Origin: Papiliotrema nemorosa
Lineage: Eukaryota > Basidiomycota > Tremellomycetes > Tremellales > Rhynchogastremaceae
Length of the DNA stretch: 64,000 nt
Assembly: GCA_032158125.1 (NCBI GenBank)
Contig: JASKOT010000007.1
Span: forward strand, 372,001-436,000
Direction: 5' to 3'
Shown: one piece after another, positions 47,499-58,647 of the stretch
Layout of the letters: each line of letters starts with the position of its first letter
Numbering within the stretch: the stretch's first letter is position 1
The notes under the pieces: generated by a model
The model's input: only the letters and a program-made list of their open reading frames with translations
The model's database searches: none
What the model was told of the DNA's origin: nothing
Program-made: the position numbers and the translations under genes

Positions 47499-50400
47499 AT
47501 GGCTCAAGAAGATCAGCATCTGCTCATTGGGACACAAAGTGCAGCTTTGATCTATCTCTTTGACTCCTGCTTTGCTTTCCCGCTCAAGTGTTCAGCAATG
47601 AGCTCATTTCACCAGGTCCTGCATGAGTACCTTGCCATGCCAGAGGAGTAAGTGACACTTCTCTTCTTTGCTAAACAAAAGTGCAACAGAGCTTGGCAAT
47701 GTTTTAGATCAGCAAGCATTAGAGGTCCCCATAGGATCAACAATGAAGCTTGACACCACAACAGAATGGGTCAAGCAAAAAGAAAGGCTTCTAGAACTTT
47801 TTGCAAATAGGACAGATGAGTCTATCGTGAATGCTCTCAAGCTACTTGGCAAGTCATACCCTGATGACCTGGTTAACATATAGCAAAGATGGTTGATGCA
47901 CTTGAGCTATACTCTCCTACTCTGAAGGGCTTGCAGGAGGTCCATGCCTTTGCAACAGAACACCTGGAACAGCTTGTCTTTGATCAGAGAATTGCAGACA
48001 AGCATGCTGCAGCTGCAGCATACCTCTATGGTCAGTACAGCACTCTTCTACTTGGTGGTGGGAGTTCATTCTTCCAGGTCAATCAATGGCAATGTCCACC
48101 GTTACTGCAGAAGCCATTGCGCCTGCTATTGATACCCTCCTTGTCCGTGGCAACGCTCCTTCAGCCTGTGTTGCACTATGTGTCCTGCTTGGAGTGGAGC
48201 AATCAAATTCACCACTGTTTGAGAGCAATCTACCAATCTTGCTCCGTCAAGTCCAAATTGCCGCATTTGCCAATATAGTGGGCGTCCAGAATGTTTACCC
48301 GGCTGATAAGAAGGACAAGATGGTACCACAAGAAGCGCTTCTTGGTGCAATGAGAGTGTACTCTCCTACTGAGAAGGCTACAAGCTGTGCTTTGATCTTG
48401 CAATCAGTACATGCACTGCTTGTAGCCAGTCTCAGGCTTTGTGAAGTGGAACATACAAAGTCTGATGGAGTTGCCTGGGCATGCTACATTGTGGAACACA
48501 CTCCCATTGTGAGCAGAATTTGGTGCAGGTGGCTGATATCAGATGTTGCGCTTGGACCTACAGCGCCACTACCCACAAACCTGTAAGGCTGTTGCTGTCT
48601 TCACAGTCTTGCAATCTACATTTGACAGCTGCTCTGCTACTGCACACAGAGCATTGTGTCAAGGTCTGCCAATCCTCACAACTTGGGACACCCCTTCCTT
48701 TGTTGCAGGAAATCATGTCCAATATATGGTAAAGCACATGCTGAAGATGTGTAATGTTCAAGAAGTACTGGTGGATGCTATGAAAGGCTTGGGACAACTG
48801 TCCAATGTAGTCTTGGATCGTTTTGCTCCTTTTCTGGAGGAGACAGGTCAAGTGGCTCTGGGTGTCATGAATACAGGAGTAGAAAATCACAGGTTAGCAT
48901 CACTTTCAAGCCAAGCTCACAACAGACAAGCAGCGCAACAGTTGCTGGGAAGACTGTTGGCCGCCCTTGGTCCAATGGTGCTTGATATTATGGTGGAATA
49001 CTTGCACAGTCCACCTGCAATCCTCTTGTCTGATGTCAAGCTTTTAGAGAGCATTGCAATTCTGCTGCCAAAGTTGGCTCCTAGAATCATCCTGACAATC
49101 ACGGAAATCATTGAAGATCTCATCAATGGGAAAACTGGCTATTGTAAGATGATCTCAGTGGCCTCTGCCTAACTGACAGGTGAGCATGAAGCTGTGCTAG
49201 CAGCTCTGAATGTGTTCCCCCTCAATGGTAAGAGCTCAAAATCTTATATATTGACATGCCAGATCCAGAATTAGCACAGGCAGCACAGAAGCTTGTCTTA
49301 TGGAGCCTCAGTGAAGAAAGGGGAAAGGGTCCAGTGATGGCAGCCTTACAGCTCTCAGTCAACCCATTCATTGCCCATCACTCAGCCATTCAACCTTTGA
49401 CATTCAGAGCAGCACAATTACTCCTCGCAGATGGCAAGTTATTCTGTTTGCTTTGGCTAAATTTAGACCCCCATATTGTTCACCTTGCTCTCAATGTGCT
49501 TTCAACCCCCACTTTGGCTTCAATGCTGGATGAGCGCTCTTGCAGCATGATCCTCCTTGCCCTCCACCAGTCAATTGAACCCAGCATCCAAATTGTGGCA
49601 GCAAAACTCCTCACACATTTGACCACTGCACACCGCGCCATTGTTCAGCCATTGGCATGGAGTCACATTCGCCAGAGTCTCAGCTTAATGGACTTCCTGC
49701 AAAGTGTGGACCCAAGTCGAGCAATTGTGGAGGCATGTATCATCTCAAATCTCCTGTATGTGTCTGTCTATATGACCTCACACTCATGTATAGACCAGCA
49801 TTGCCCAAAAGTCTGCACAAGAAGTATGTAGGACCAGTCAAGCAATTGATCCTATCTGGTCTGGAGCATTCTCAGGAGGGTACAGCAACACTATCACTTG
49901 TTTTCCAGGGTCTTGCCAATTTGGCAAAATTTGAAGGCTGGGGTGCCACTCAGCAATCAAACCTGGCATCAGACTTGCTGGACATGACTCAAGAAATACC
50001 AAAAGACTCTCAACATGCCGCATTGAATGCCATTTCCCGTCTACTGAGCATTCCAACAGAGGGGCTAGAGGTGTATGATCTGCTCATCAAGGTTCATGCA
50101 ACATTTGGTGGAAGAGGGGTAAAGCTAGACCCTGACCTGAAAGCACTTGTCTCTGCAATCTATGGGCATTTAGGCACAGTGGAGCGAAATGTAAGCCTAA
50201 GTGCACTAGATTGAACAACACTGACTTGATAGCCTGTTATCAGCAGAGTGTGCTAGCACTACATTGCTGGAAAGTTGCTAATGACCAGGATTCCAAGGCA
50301 GCAATCAACAGAGAAACCTCTGTGTATGACAACAAAGCACAACTCATGTCTCAAGTGGCAGAAATCAAAGACAAATACGGCGCAGATCACCAGACTCATG

Positions 50401-50780
50401 TCAACTGGCTGGTCACTAAGAATCTCCTTGCCGCCTATTCCCCCATTCACAAGGCAGTTGAAGAGCGCGCAATAGTATTGGAGATCATGACCAGTTTCGG
50501 GATACTTCAACCCGCTGCACTACCAGTCCTCATTCCAGATCTACCAAGTCTCATTTTTGCTGAGCTGCGGAATGCTCTTCACCCAAGAGATGGACATAGA
50601 GAAACCACACCTATTTCTGCTGCCATTTTGTTTCTGGCAAGTGCCCTGCATATCTCACCTGCATGGCTCACGGAGTATTGGAGTGAAACAGCGGATATTA
50701 TGGGTGAAGCACTCAAGGAAGGGGAAGTCTTACCAGTACTGAGGGGGCTGGGTGTAATACTTGACGCAGTAGTAGAGTAG
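47499..50780 (+). CDS. Unrecognised long alpha-helical (HEAT/ARM-like) protein, accessory
   Basis: Nine exons join in frame to 989 residues: 47499-47647, 47682-47848, 47884-48030, 48078-48508, 48543-49143, 49180-49227, 49263-49755, 49794-50190, 50244-50780. The protein is almost wholly helical with repeated amphipathic pairs (AIDTLLVRGNAPSACVALCV, LLGRLLAALGPMVLDIMVEY, IAILLPKLAPRIILTITEII, AALPVLIPDLPSLIFAEL), suggesting an alpha-solenoid. No signal peptide, membrane segment or catalytic motif is seen. The intron at 47849-47883 begins GC (GCAAGT) and ends TAG. A second GC-AG candidate, 49434-49466, is in frame either way. The gene looks poorer in CpG and GC than its neighbours and sits between repeat elements and beside two tRNA genes. 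I cannot name a family. Adaptor or scaffold function is only inferred from the fold. Confidence 0.7.
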
Positions 50781-50900
50781 ATGCATATTCATGTGAGTCG
50801 TGTCATATGATTTTGTTGATTGCTTGAAGACCCACTGATGAATGATTAGTCTTACTGATTGATAATGACACAATGCACAACAGACCTGGGTAGTGAATTT

Positions 50901-50972
50901 GGGGAAGTAGCTAAGTGGTATAGCGCAACTTTAGCATAGTTGAGGTCCAGGGTTCAATTCCCTGCTTCTCCA
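50901..50972 (+). tRNA. tRNA-Ala (AGC)
   Basis: A full cloverleaf folds without an intron. The acceptor stem is GGGGAAG with CTTCTCC and discriminator A. The D stem is GCTA/TAGC, and the anticodon stem CAACT/AGTTG encloses loop TTAGCAT with anticodon AGC. The T arm is CAGGG-TTCAATT-CCCTG. The third acceptor pair is G3:U70, the classic alanine identity element, which confirms the assignment. It lies 120 bases after the helical-protein gene and about 58 bases before repeat element copy 2. Confidence 0.95.
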
Positions 50973-51030
50973 TGTTTTTGCTACTTGTTCGACTCCCGCC
51001 GATGTTTTTACCTTCTTCCCATACACCAGT

Positions 51031-51977
51031 CATGAAGGCTAGGTCGACGCAACTTACTTTTGCCACCAATGACCGAGGATGCATGACCAAAACCGCAATG
51101 ACTTCGCCTATTTTGCTGAAATTGCCTACTCCAGTGACTACTCGACAATTCTCGCTGAGAAACGGATCATCGCCAAAGAAGTCCAAAGAAAGGCAGAGCG
51201 TTAGGTGGAATATTGTTCAACTCTTCGTCATCACTCAACGCTCATTCAATGTCCAAGGACCTCTTCGTTCATGACCCGAGAGATATAAGTATTAGGAGGA
51301 AGACGGTGGATTCCTTTTCTTTAGCTTCCTGTTATTGAGTCAATACAACACTATAACAGTGCTTTCTGCATCACTACTTGTTATCTACTCGTAGTCTTGC
51401 CCTCTGTCATCTCCAGCTTGCGCTCCTCTCGTTCTCTAGCCACTCTCGCCCAATCCTCCTGCCTCGTTCACTCTTGGCGAACATCACTCAACCCTCAACA
51501 ACTTAGGCGATTTAGTTACTGGTAACTAAGTTCACATATATTGTTGAGTACCTTCTCTTTCTAGACGAGATAAACTAGTCACGCGTTGGGCTGGTAACTA
51601 GTAGTGGAGCAACGTGACAGAAGCCTTCTGGACGGGGTATAAAGATGAGTCATCGAAGATCGAGGATTGCTGAGGATCCTTGATTGGCAGTCACTGGTAG
51701 TTACTTGTAGTTGATATCCTTGCATACATCTTCCTTGTTTTACTCGAACTTCGCTTGAGTTAGTTGATCCTATCCTCAGTCATTGGCTACTCCGAGTCCC
51801 CAACGATTCTTGTCAACCTTCGGCGAACTCCCTTTAGGTTAAGGCCAATCCAGGATAGGATCAACCCCACGCTTCTGACAGCAATTTCAGCAAAATAGGC
51901 AAGCTTTGATCATATATCCTTGGTCATCTGTAAATCAGTGGCCAATGTAAGTTGGATTGCGAGCTAGCCTTTATGAC
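51031..51977. repeat. Inverted-repeat-ended element, copy 2, interrupted
   Basis: The left end is CATGAAGGCTAGGTCGACGC, with CAACTTACTTTTGCCACC spanning its last bases. The right end, on the other strand from 51977, reads GTCATAAAGGCTAGCTCGCA and then CAACTTACATTGGCCAC. Terminal similarity extends about 90 bases, to TTGCTGAAATTGC. The interior 51090-51500 matches element copy 1, and 51510-51612 matches the fold-back arm. A different sequence, 51615-51880, seems inserted before the right terminus. No coding capacity is visible. Confidence 0.6.
51615..51880. mobile_element. Possible solo LTR or small MITE-like insertion
   Basis: This 266-base segment begins TGACAGAAGC and ends GCTTCTGACA, imperfect inverted ends of the TG...CA form used by LTRs. 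A TATAAA lies at 51638. A GTTGATCCTATCC near 51760 recurs inverted (GGATAGGATCAAC) near 51860. It sits inside element copy 2. The call is tentative because GTGACAG also adjoins the fold-back arm in the other copy, and no clear target-site duplication is found beyond GCAA. Confidence 0.4.
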
Positions 51978-52180
51978 ACATTGTGACAATGAGCAAGATC
52001 TATGTGGTCAATGAAAGCAATTGTAATGAATTGAGGGAAACCTCATGATGTTTGCGGGTGTTGTTTTGGTCAAACGGGGGTTTGTTTGACAGCTTGCAAG
52101 CAGGCCTGTCAAAAAAATAAAGCAACACCCCTCGGTGCAATCAGCTCAGGTCAGGGACAAAAAGATGGTTTTGCCACCCG

Positions 52181-52252
52181 TTCTGGATCGGGGAGTTGAA
52201 CCCCGCTCTACCGCGTGAGAGGCGGTTATACTAACCGATATACTAATCCAGA
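52181..52252 (-). tRNA. tRNA-Glu (CTC)
   Basis: On the minus strand the ac­ceptor stem TCTGGAT pairs with ATCCAGA, with discriminator A. The D arm contains TCGGTTAGTATA. The anticodon stem ACCGC/GCGGT encloses loop CTCTCAC with anticodon CTC. The T arm is CGGGG-TTCAACT-CCCCG. No intron is present. This fits tRNA-Glu(CTC) well. It lies about 200 bases outside the right end of repeat element copy 2. Confidence 0.93.
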
Positions 52253-52742
52253 TGATTCGATATTTGTGACAGACTGACACACTTCATGAAGCTGTTGACA
52301 CCAAACCAGGCCTCCGATGCATTTACCGCGTATTCTCGGGTCCTTCATCTTTCAACTGCAGCCCTTTCTGGGCGGTTTACTGGTGCCTTGTGCCCTCTCG
52401 AGCTAGTCGTCCGGCTGCGTGTATCCTGGAGGGTAATGGAACGCACTTGACTGGTGAAGCGTTACATTCAGAGGCTGTGTCCAGGGCCATCGGCATAACG
52501 ACGGTACAAGCTTTTAGATCGGAGTTATAGATATTCTTGTGCGGATGATCTGGCCAGCGTGTGCCCGATGGCATCTAGGGCAGCATGCCTCGTAAATACA
52601 CTTGTACAACGACACCCCAAGTCACGTCGGGCAAGTGATTCAAGTAATTACGTAACCATTCGCGCTGCGGACACGTCTTGGGTTGAGATTGTAGTTGTGT
52701 TCCATCTTGTGTGCAGATTCTGCGAACCGGGAGGACACCAGA
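52253..52742. other. Intergenic region upstream of COG5
   Basis: These 490 bases lie between tRNA-Glu and the COG5 start. Base composition returns to that of the rest of the window. Short open frames on both strands have no plausible product. The COG5 promoter must be here. No TATA box is evident. Confidence 0.4.
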
Positions 52743-55700
52743 ATGTCCGAATCGTTCTTAGGTGAGAGCTCTCCAATCAAACCACTGTCCTTTCGCTGAA
52801 GGCATCAGATCAAAAACCGTTCTTATCGGACAAATTCGATGTGAACTCGTACGCCAATGCCGTGCTCTCTGGAAAGATCTACGATCCCGAATCGCCCTCT
52901 TTCGCCGAAGGTAGCAAATCAGGCATTGGGAACAAGAACAGAGATACTGAGAAGGGGGATGTAGGCGTTGAGCTTGCTCGTTTAAATTACGGTATTGCAA
53001 GTCAACCTCGTTGTTGCGCAATATTCGAGACTGATCAGTAGGAGGATGTGACGAAACAGCTTCGTTCCGAGATCACATCGTCTTATCCACTTCTCCTCGC
53101 TCATTTGACCACCTCTCTCGCCCTGTCCTCTCATCTCGCGCCTATACGCTCGTCTCTCGACTCACTGTCAACCTCGTTGGAGCGTCTGCAGACCAAGATA
53201 CACGACCCACATGCTCAACTATCGATTCTCGTAACTAGACTCAACCTCCTGGCTCAGGCTTCAGATCTCACACGACGGGCAGCTCGGTTTGTGCTGGTCG
53301 CCAGAAGGCTGGAAGAGCAGATGGGCAAGGTGAAGACTGCCTCGGCAATGACAAACGGGACGAAAGGTGGAACGGATTTGACGGAAGAGGGGGAGAAGGA
53401 CCGCGAATTGGCCAAAGCTGCTCTGAGTGTAGCTGAACTAGGTGAGCACTTCATAGCATGGAGTTGAGTGTGAATGATTGACCAGCAGATCGTCTGCTCA
53501 ACCCTTCTTCGGCGGATGAACATGATCTTGCCGGCGATATTGCTCCCTTACCGCTACAATCGCTCGAATTCATCAAAGCATACTTGCCGACAGTCGACCA
53601 AGCACGAGATGCTATCATTCAAGAAATGGAGAGCATGGTGATCAGCGGTCTGGCAGACTTGGTAAAATCACGATGGCAAGCACCGCGGACTAGACTGACG
53701 AGCAGAATCAACCTCTACTGTCGTCCTCGTTGCAAACCGCCCATAATCTGCGTCTCCTGCCAGATCTGGTTTCAAACCTACTAGCAGATTTGAACGACGC
53801 CGTGACGCTCCGTATATCGAAAGCTTTCGATTCCGCCGCCATAGGACGAGAGGTTGCCGGTAAAGGTGAGTGCTGCTTCTCCCTTTTCAAATTACGCTTA
53901 CTTCAGACACCTCTTCAAACTCTGCGATCAAATTCACGGCGAGAAGCAGAACCGCAAATGAGCCTACATCATCGAATAAAGATCAATGGATCAATGTGCT
54001 GTGGGCGAGGTTGGGGCGAGTCGTCGAGGACGTCGCCAACTGCTGTATCAAGGTGTACACCCTGGAGAAAGTGTTACGGATGAAGCGGGATGCAGTGACA
54101 CACGTGGAATTCTTGGAGGAAGTTATGAAGGTGCGTCAAACATCTACAAGACCAGGAACCGGGCCACTAATCGGCAGACGCTCGACGAGAAGCCAAGCTT
54201 TACCTTCTGGACGACATTGGCCAAAGCATTCGAGACGCAGACTAAGCAAGCAGCACAAAGTGAGTCACCAACCTTCTGCTCGGCGTAACCTGATTCTCAG
54301 ACTCGACTTGGCTTCAGCAAGCGTTGAGCTCAGGCTATCCCAGACTGCTGCGTCTATTCCATGATTTCTTTGCAAAGATTGCCGTTCACACGGATACCGT
54401 CTACACCTGGAATCATCAAAGGTGGGACCGGCTAATGAGCGCAGCAACACAGGCTGACCCCTCAGCCCGGAAGCAGTACTAGTCCTACGATCCATTTCGA
54501 CCTTTGAAACGCTATATCTTACTCGCTCGACAACACGAATGACAGATATCGTCAATTCGGCCATGTCATCTTATCTCTCCGGCCGAGGCAATCCTCCAGG
54601 AGCGAGCGAAGGCGTGGCTATCGCTCGCACAGTCACCAACGAGCTCGACTCGGCTCGATTCGATCCCTTGTTGGTCCGTACGGTGGCTCGCAACGCAGTA
54701 AGGGTCCTAGATACCCTTCTTGGCAAGGTCGACGGAGCAGTCAGTCTGAACCTAGTGGGAACGAGGGTGATACTGATCAGCAGCTCGTGCGCGACTTTAC
54801 AGCCACCTCGCTGATCGGTCCGAATGCCACCGCTGCCCAGACAGTGAACTCTCAGCTCGTCAGCTGCCTTTACAACTGTCGGTATAATCTGCTCTTTGTC
54901 GAGCAAGAGTTTCCCGGCAAAGTATGGGATATCATCTTGCCTGTCGTTTCGCGCCTTGAAGACACGTACACGCGAATCACCACAGCGCTCGATGCTGCAT
55001 TCCGACGCGAGATTGCGGCCATACTCTTCCGGCTGCATCGGGTGGATTTCGCCAAGCCCATGGATCCGATGTCCATGGGAGGTGGCGCCAGTCCTTACAT
55101 GCAGGATTTGATCGATAAACTTGGCTTCATCAAGACTGAGCTGCTGTCTCGCATGTCAATGGGAGACTTCATGCGGGAGTGGTGAGCATTGCCTTTGACT
55201 GGCAAGGAAGAGCTAACCTTGCAATAGGATTCTTGATCTGAGCCGATACTTGATCCGCACTTTCTTGCTGCATGCGAGTATAGCGAGACCATTGGGAGAG
55301 AGCGGCAAGTTGAAGCTGACTGGGGACATGACCGAATTAGAGATGGGGATCGCAAGTCTGCTGTCGACCGGTCAAGTGTTAGGCCAGCGTGGGGGTCTGA
55401 AGATTGAGCGGGTAGGAGACGAGTATCTCTCCCTCAGAGCTTTCAGGTGGGTATTCTGGAAATTGCAGCGTGGCTCGAGGCTGACACTGCAGAACACTTC
55501 TGTTCTCCAACGTGGATACTTTGGCCAATCCGGTCGAGACGGTCCATCTGCCACGTCTCATCGTATTACACCACATTATCGTTGTCAGTTCGCTTCGGCT
55601 GCCCCACGAGATCCACGGGTGGTCCGAGGCAGAATACATCCTCTGGGTCCAGAAACATCAAGACGAGAAAGACCAATGGGCGCTAGTGGAAAACGCGGTG

Positions 55701-55799
55701 AATGACCAGGTCGGGAAGGACGAAGGGGACGAGGTGCATGTCACGTTGATAAAAGAGGTCCTGCGGCAAGCTCGGGAAGAAGAGGAAGCCCTCCCATGA
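52743..55799 (+). CDS. COG5: Conserved oligomeric Golgi complex subunit 5
   Basis: Twelve exons join to 855 residues: 52743-52761, 52809-52996, 53042-53441, 53489-53661, 53706-53865, 53907-54130, 54178-54259, 54301-54421, 54466-54739, 54781-55181, 55228-55446, 55493-55799. The N-terminus has FLSDKFDVNSYANAVLSGKI and LNYGIEDVTKQLRSEI, typical of Cog5, followed by a coiled coil. The helical bundle region includes DLNDAVTLRISKAFDSAAIG, WINVLWARLGRVVEDVANCC and LIGPNATAAQTVNSQL. The C-terminus has HEIHGWSEAEYILWVQKHQD. Cog5 belongs to lobe B of the COG tether, which supports retrograde vesicle traffic and glycosyltransferase recycling in the Golgi. Intron 2 (52997-53041) is a GC-AG intron with donor GCAAGT; only this splice joins the conserved LNYGI to EDVTKQL. 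Confidence 0.93.
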
Positions 55800-55955
55800 T
55801 ATATAAATTGTAGCTTAACGCGTGAGCCAGGGTGCGATCTCCCCGGGGGAGGGTGGAGATGGAAGAGAAGATAACGCTAAAAAGAAAAAAAAAGTGGCGA
55901 ATGTGATGAAATGTCGTCATCATTTTGCGTTAATATGCCGTGGTGGTCGATCACT

Positions 55956-55963
55956 TATAAATA
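55956..55963 (+). promoter_or_regulatory. TATA box of the small stress-type gene
   Basis: TATAAATA lies 88 bases upstream of the ATG at 56051. It is followed by a C/T-rich stretch and a CA-rich leader without another ATG. This is the clearest TATA element in the window and suggests strong or inducible expression. Confidence 0.6.
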
Positions 55964-56050
55964 CCCATCCCCATTTCATTCACACCCTGCACAAACCACT
56001 TACTTTTCTTCGAATCGACTCAGCCAAAACTTACATCAACAACATCCACA

Positions 56051-56392
56051 ATGTCTGCCCCAGGAGAAGCCACCGCGCAAGGCGCTACCGGAACCGTCCA
56101 ACCCGGCGGAGCGACCGGTCAACAAGATGCTCTCGGTAAGTTCTACCACGCGCTAATCTCCTCTGCTCCATCTGGCGAGGTCAATTATTGATATTCCAGA
56201 CAAGGGAGTTGACCAGATTCTCGGTCGAGCTGGACACAAGCAATCTGCCGGTACCACTGAAAAGATCTCTGATGGAATCCGAAGCATCTTCAAAAAGGTA
56301 AGTGGGATCTCGGCTGTGCACGAATAGGATGAGGGTTCGAGGCTAACGCGCAGGCCACTGGAAAGGATGTTCCCATCCAGGACAAGCAGTAG
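56051..56392 (+). CDS. Small hydrophilic stress-type protein, 73 residues
   Basis: Exons 56051-56135, 56200-56297 and 56354-56392 encode 73 residues. The protein is Gly/Ala/Thr/Gln-rich at the N-terminus (MSAPGEATAQGATGTVQPGG), then DKGVDQILGRAGHKQSAGTT, EKISDGIRSIFKKATGKDVP and a final IQDKQ. The second half resembles small abundant fungal proteins with a DKGLD...KITDxAR...FEKxTGKxVP pattern. These are often induced by stress or carbon starvation but have no defined biochemical role. No signal peptide or hydrophobic segment is present. The TATA box and compact leader fit a highly expressed gene. The family assignment is from memory of the pattern and is moderate. Confidence 0.75.
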
Positions 56393-56640
56393 ACGCGCCT
56401 TGCGAGATGTTGTAGAGCCATATTGAGGAAGATACTGAGAATGAAGTATACTTGAGAGATGCTTCATCATTTTCATCCCGCACTTGCCTCCCTTTCATGT
56501 CATGGGCTCGTGAAGTACTCGTGACATCTCGGTGATAAATATCTTACACTGACATGCTATGGGAAGGCAAAAGCACGAGATGGATCAAAGCTGTGAAATG
56601 ATCCCCTCCAATGAAGCTCCCCAGTCGGCGCGATAGGGGC

Positions 56641-58299
56641 CTATTTATTCTCCCTTACCGTCGATTTTGCCCACTTTGCGAGATCTTCCTTGGTCACTCT
56701 ACTTTCGGTGATCCAAGAAGACGCCTGTGGCTTTAGTACCCCGAAAGGACTATCCTTGCTCGACCCACCAATAAATCTTGAGGACTCTGTCGTTCCTGAG
56801 GATCCTTGTGCAGACATCCCTCCACAAAGCTCACAGCCTCAGGCGGGAAATCCCGTCTCGAGCTGACCAATCTTGGGGCTGGCTCGTTCACAATGTGTTG
56901 AAGCAGATCAAGTATGCTCATTGCTTGTCCGCCTGCACCAAGCGCACCACCGGAAGCCGGCTTCTTGTTCACTTTGGGTCGTTGGCTGGAGATGGGAAGA
57001 GTCGGGTCAGGGTCATATTCGGTATCGGAATCTTGCGAATCAGAGAAGGGGAAACGACCAAGGGCGAGTTCGATAAGGGAGATACCAAGTGACCAAACGT
57101 CCGACTTGATGGTATACGGAGCTCCTTGGATTCGCTCGGGCTAAGCGATCAGCTCAGACTCTACCACCGTGGATTGACTCACACTCATATACGTGCTCGT
57201 TCCGACAAAAGTATTGGCGATCGAGTTGATCAACTCGCCCGACACGCCAAAATCGCATATCTTTATCTCTCCGGCGGTATTGGCAAGTATATTGGAGGGT
57301 TTGATATCTGAGGCGTGAGCTTCTCCTTGATCAGCGATCGAAGGCGACAACGGACCACGATGTATGATCCGATGGACATCATATAAATACATCAGACCTC
57401 TCAGAACCGCTTCGGCCACTTTGCCCACGACCTCAATTGGCACAGGGCCATTGTTTCGGTAAATGTAGTCCAGCGAGCTGACGATCAGCGCACATCACCA
57501 AGGGGCCGTCTATCAGCTCACCCAGCGTCAGCGAGCTCCATCACCACTCCAACGTGCACGTCAACCGGGAAACATCCATAGTATCCAATGATATAAGGTG
57601 AATTGCAGTCATTCATGATTTGCAGTTCCCGCAGTATTTGCTTTCGAACAGAAGGCTTGGCATCGACCATGATGAGCTGGAGATTTAGCCAACAGAGATC
57701 TGAGAGACTGCACGAAGCATGCCTCGAGCAAGACCTACCTTTCTTGCCATCACGCAATTTCGCTTCTTATTCCACACCTTGGTGACCGTGCCCCCGTTTC
57801 CGGCCCCCAGGTCCTGCATCACCTCCAGATCCTCATCTTTGACTAAATCTTCCCCATTCTTATCCTTGTGTTTCTTACTTTTCCCGCCTGTGCCAGTCTT
57901 CTTTCGACTACTCGATGAACTGCTATCACTTTGCTGCAAGGTGGTAGGTGTGGAGGGTAGAGTGGCAGGTGACGTGGGAGGTGAATCGGCGGAAGAGCTA
58001 GATCTAGACGACAATTGGAGCCTCTCTATATCCTGTCGTAATTTGTCTGCTTCAGACGTCCATCCCGCAAAGGCATCGCGAGGTTTCCCTGGGACCCCGC
58101 CAGCATCGAGAGGCGGTGTAGGAGCCGGTCGTATTGATTTACTGATGCTCAAGCCGAGAGGCTTCTTTTTGGAGACCGAAGAAGTCTTGAGCGAGAATGA
58201 GCTAGAGGTGGATGCGGATGATGTCTCTTCTGATACCGAGGGGATAGATTTGGAGGCTGACGATGTCGGTCGACGGAAGGACAAGGGAGAGTCAGACAT
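56641..58299 (-). CDS. STE7: MAP kinase kinase, Ste7/Fuz7 type
   Basis: Six exons join to 472 residues: 58299-57739, 57676-57522, 57477-57356, 57307-57183, 57140-56769, 56724-56641. The N-terminal 165 residues are Ser/Pro-rich. The kinase domain shows [75 protein letters not shown], activation loop [18 protein letters not shown] and [20 protein letters not shown]. The loop has the S-x-A-x-T arrangement phosphorylated by MAPKK kinases. The MARK lysine and AKPSVRKQI pattern match Ste7/Fuz7 rather than Pbs2 or Mkk1, so a pheromone or filamentation MAPK cascade role is likely. The last intron acceptor could be 6 bases earlier. Intron 3 (57355-57308) splits HRD and is in frame. Confidence 0.88.
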
Positions 58300-58647
58300 G
58301 ACTGATAAAAGAGGTCGGAGCGTTGACCTTGGGATATAGGGTCTAAGCTCCTCGCGGCAAGCCGAGCTTGCAGATGCAGACTACCCACTGATAGTCTCTG
58401 CTCAGAGCAGAGAGATGGTTGGTGATCGCTGTCGAAAGGAAGTGAATGCAAAGGAATAAGAGATGCGAGATGAAGGGGTCACTCAACCCTCCAAAGAGCA
58501 ACCGCCCATCGGTCGGCGCGACCGGCAAGATTGATTACGTAATTGATGAACCGCCTCGAGCGATCTTCTCGGACAGCACTCTACACACGACAGTCATGGT
58601 CTCGTGAGGGTCTACGACAAACCATACAACGACATCTTGTATCCATA
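58300..58647. promoter_or_regulatory. Region between PEX13 stop and STE7 start
   Basis: These 348 bases lie between two minus-strand genes and contain the STE7 promoter and leader and the PEX13 3' end. No TATA box, and no repeat of a pheromone-response-like ATTGT/ACAAT motif, was noticed. No coding frame is convincing. Confidence 0.4.

Noticed and set aside
52743..53060. Possible disruption of COG5 near its N-terminus
   Set aside because: The apparent stop is removed by a GC-AG intron that joins the conserved LNYGI and EDVTKQL motifs exactly.
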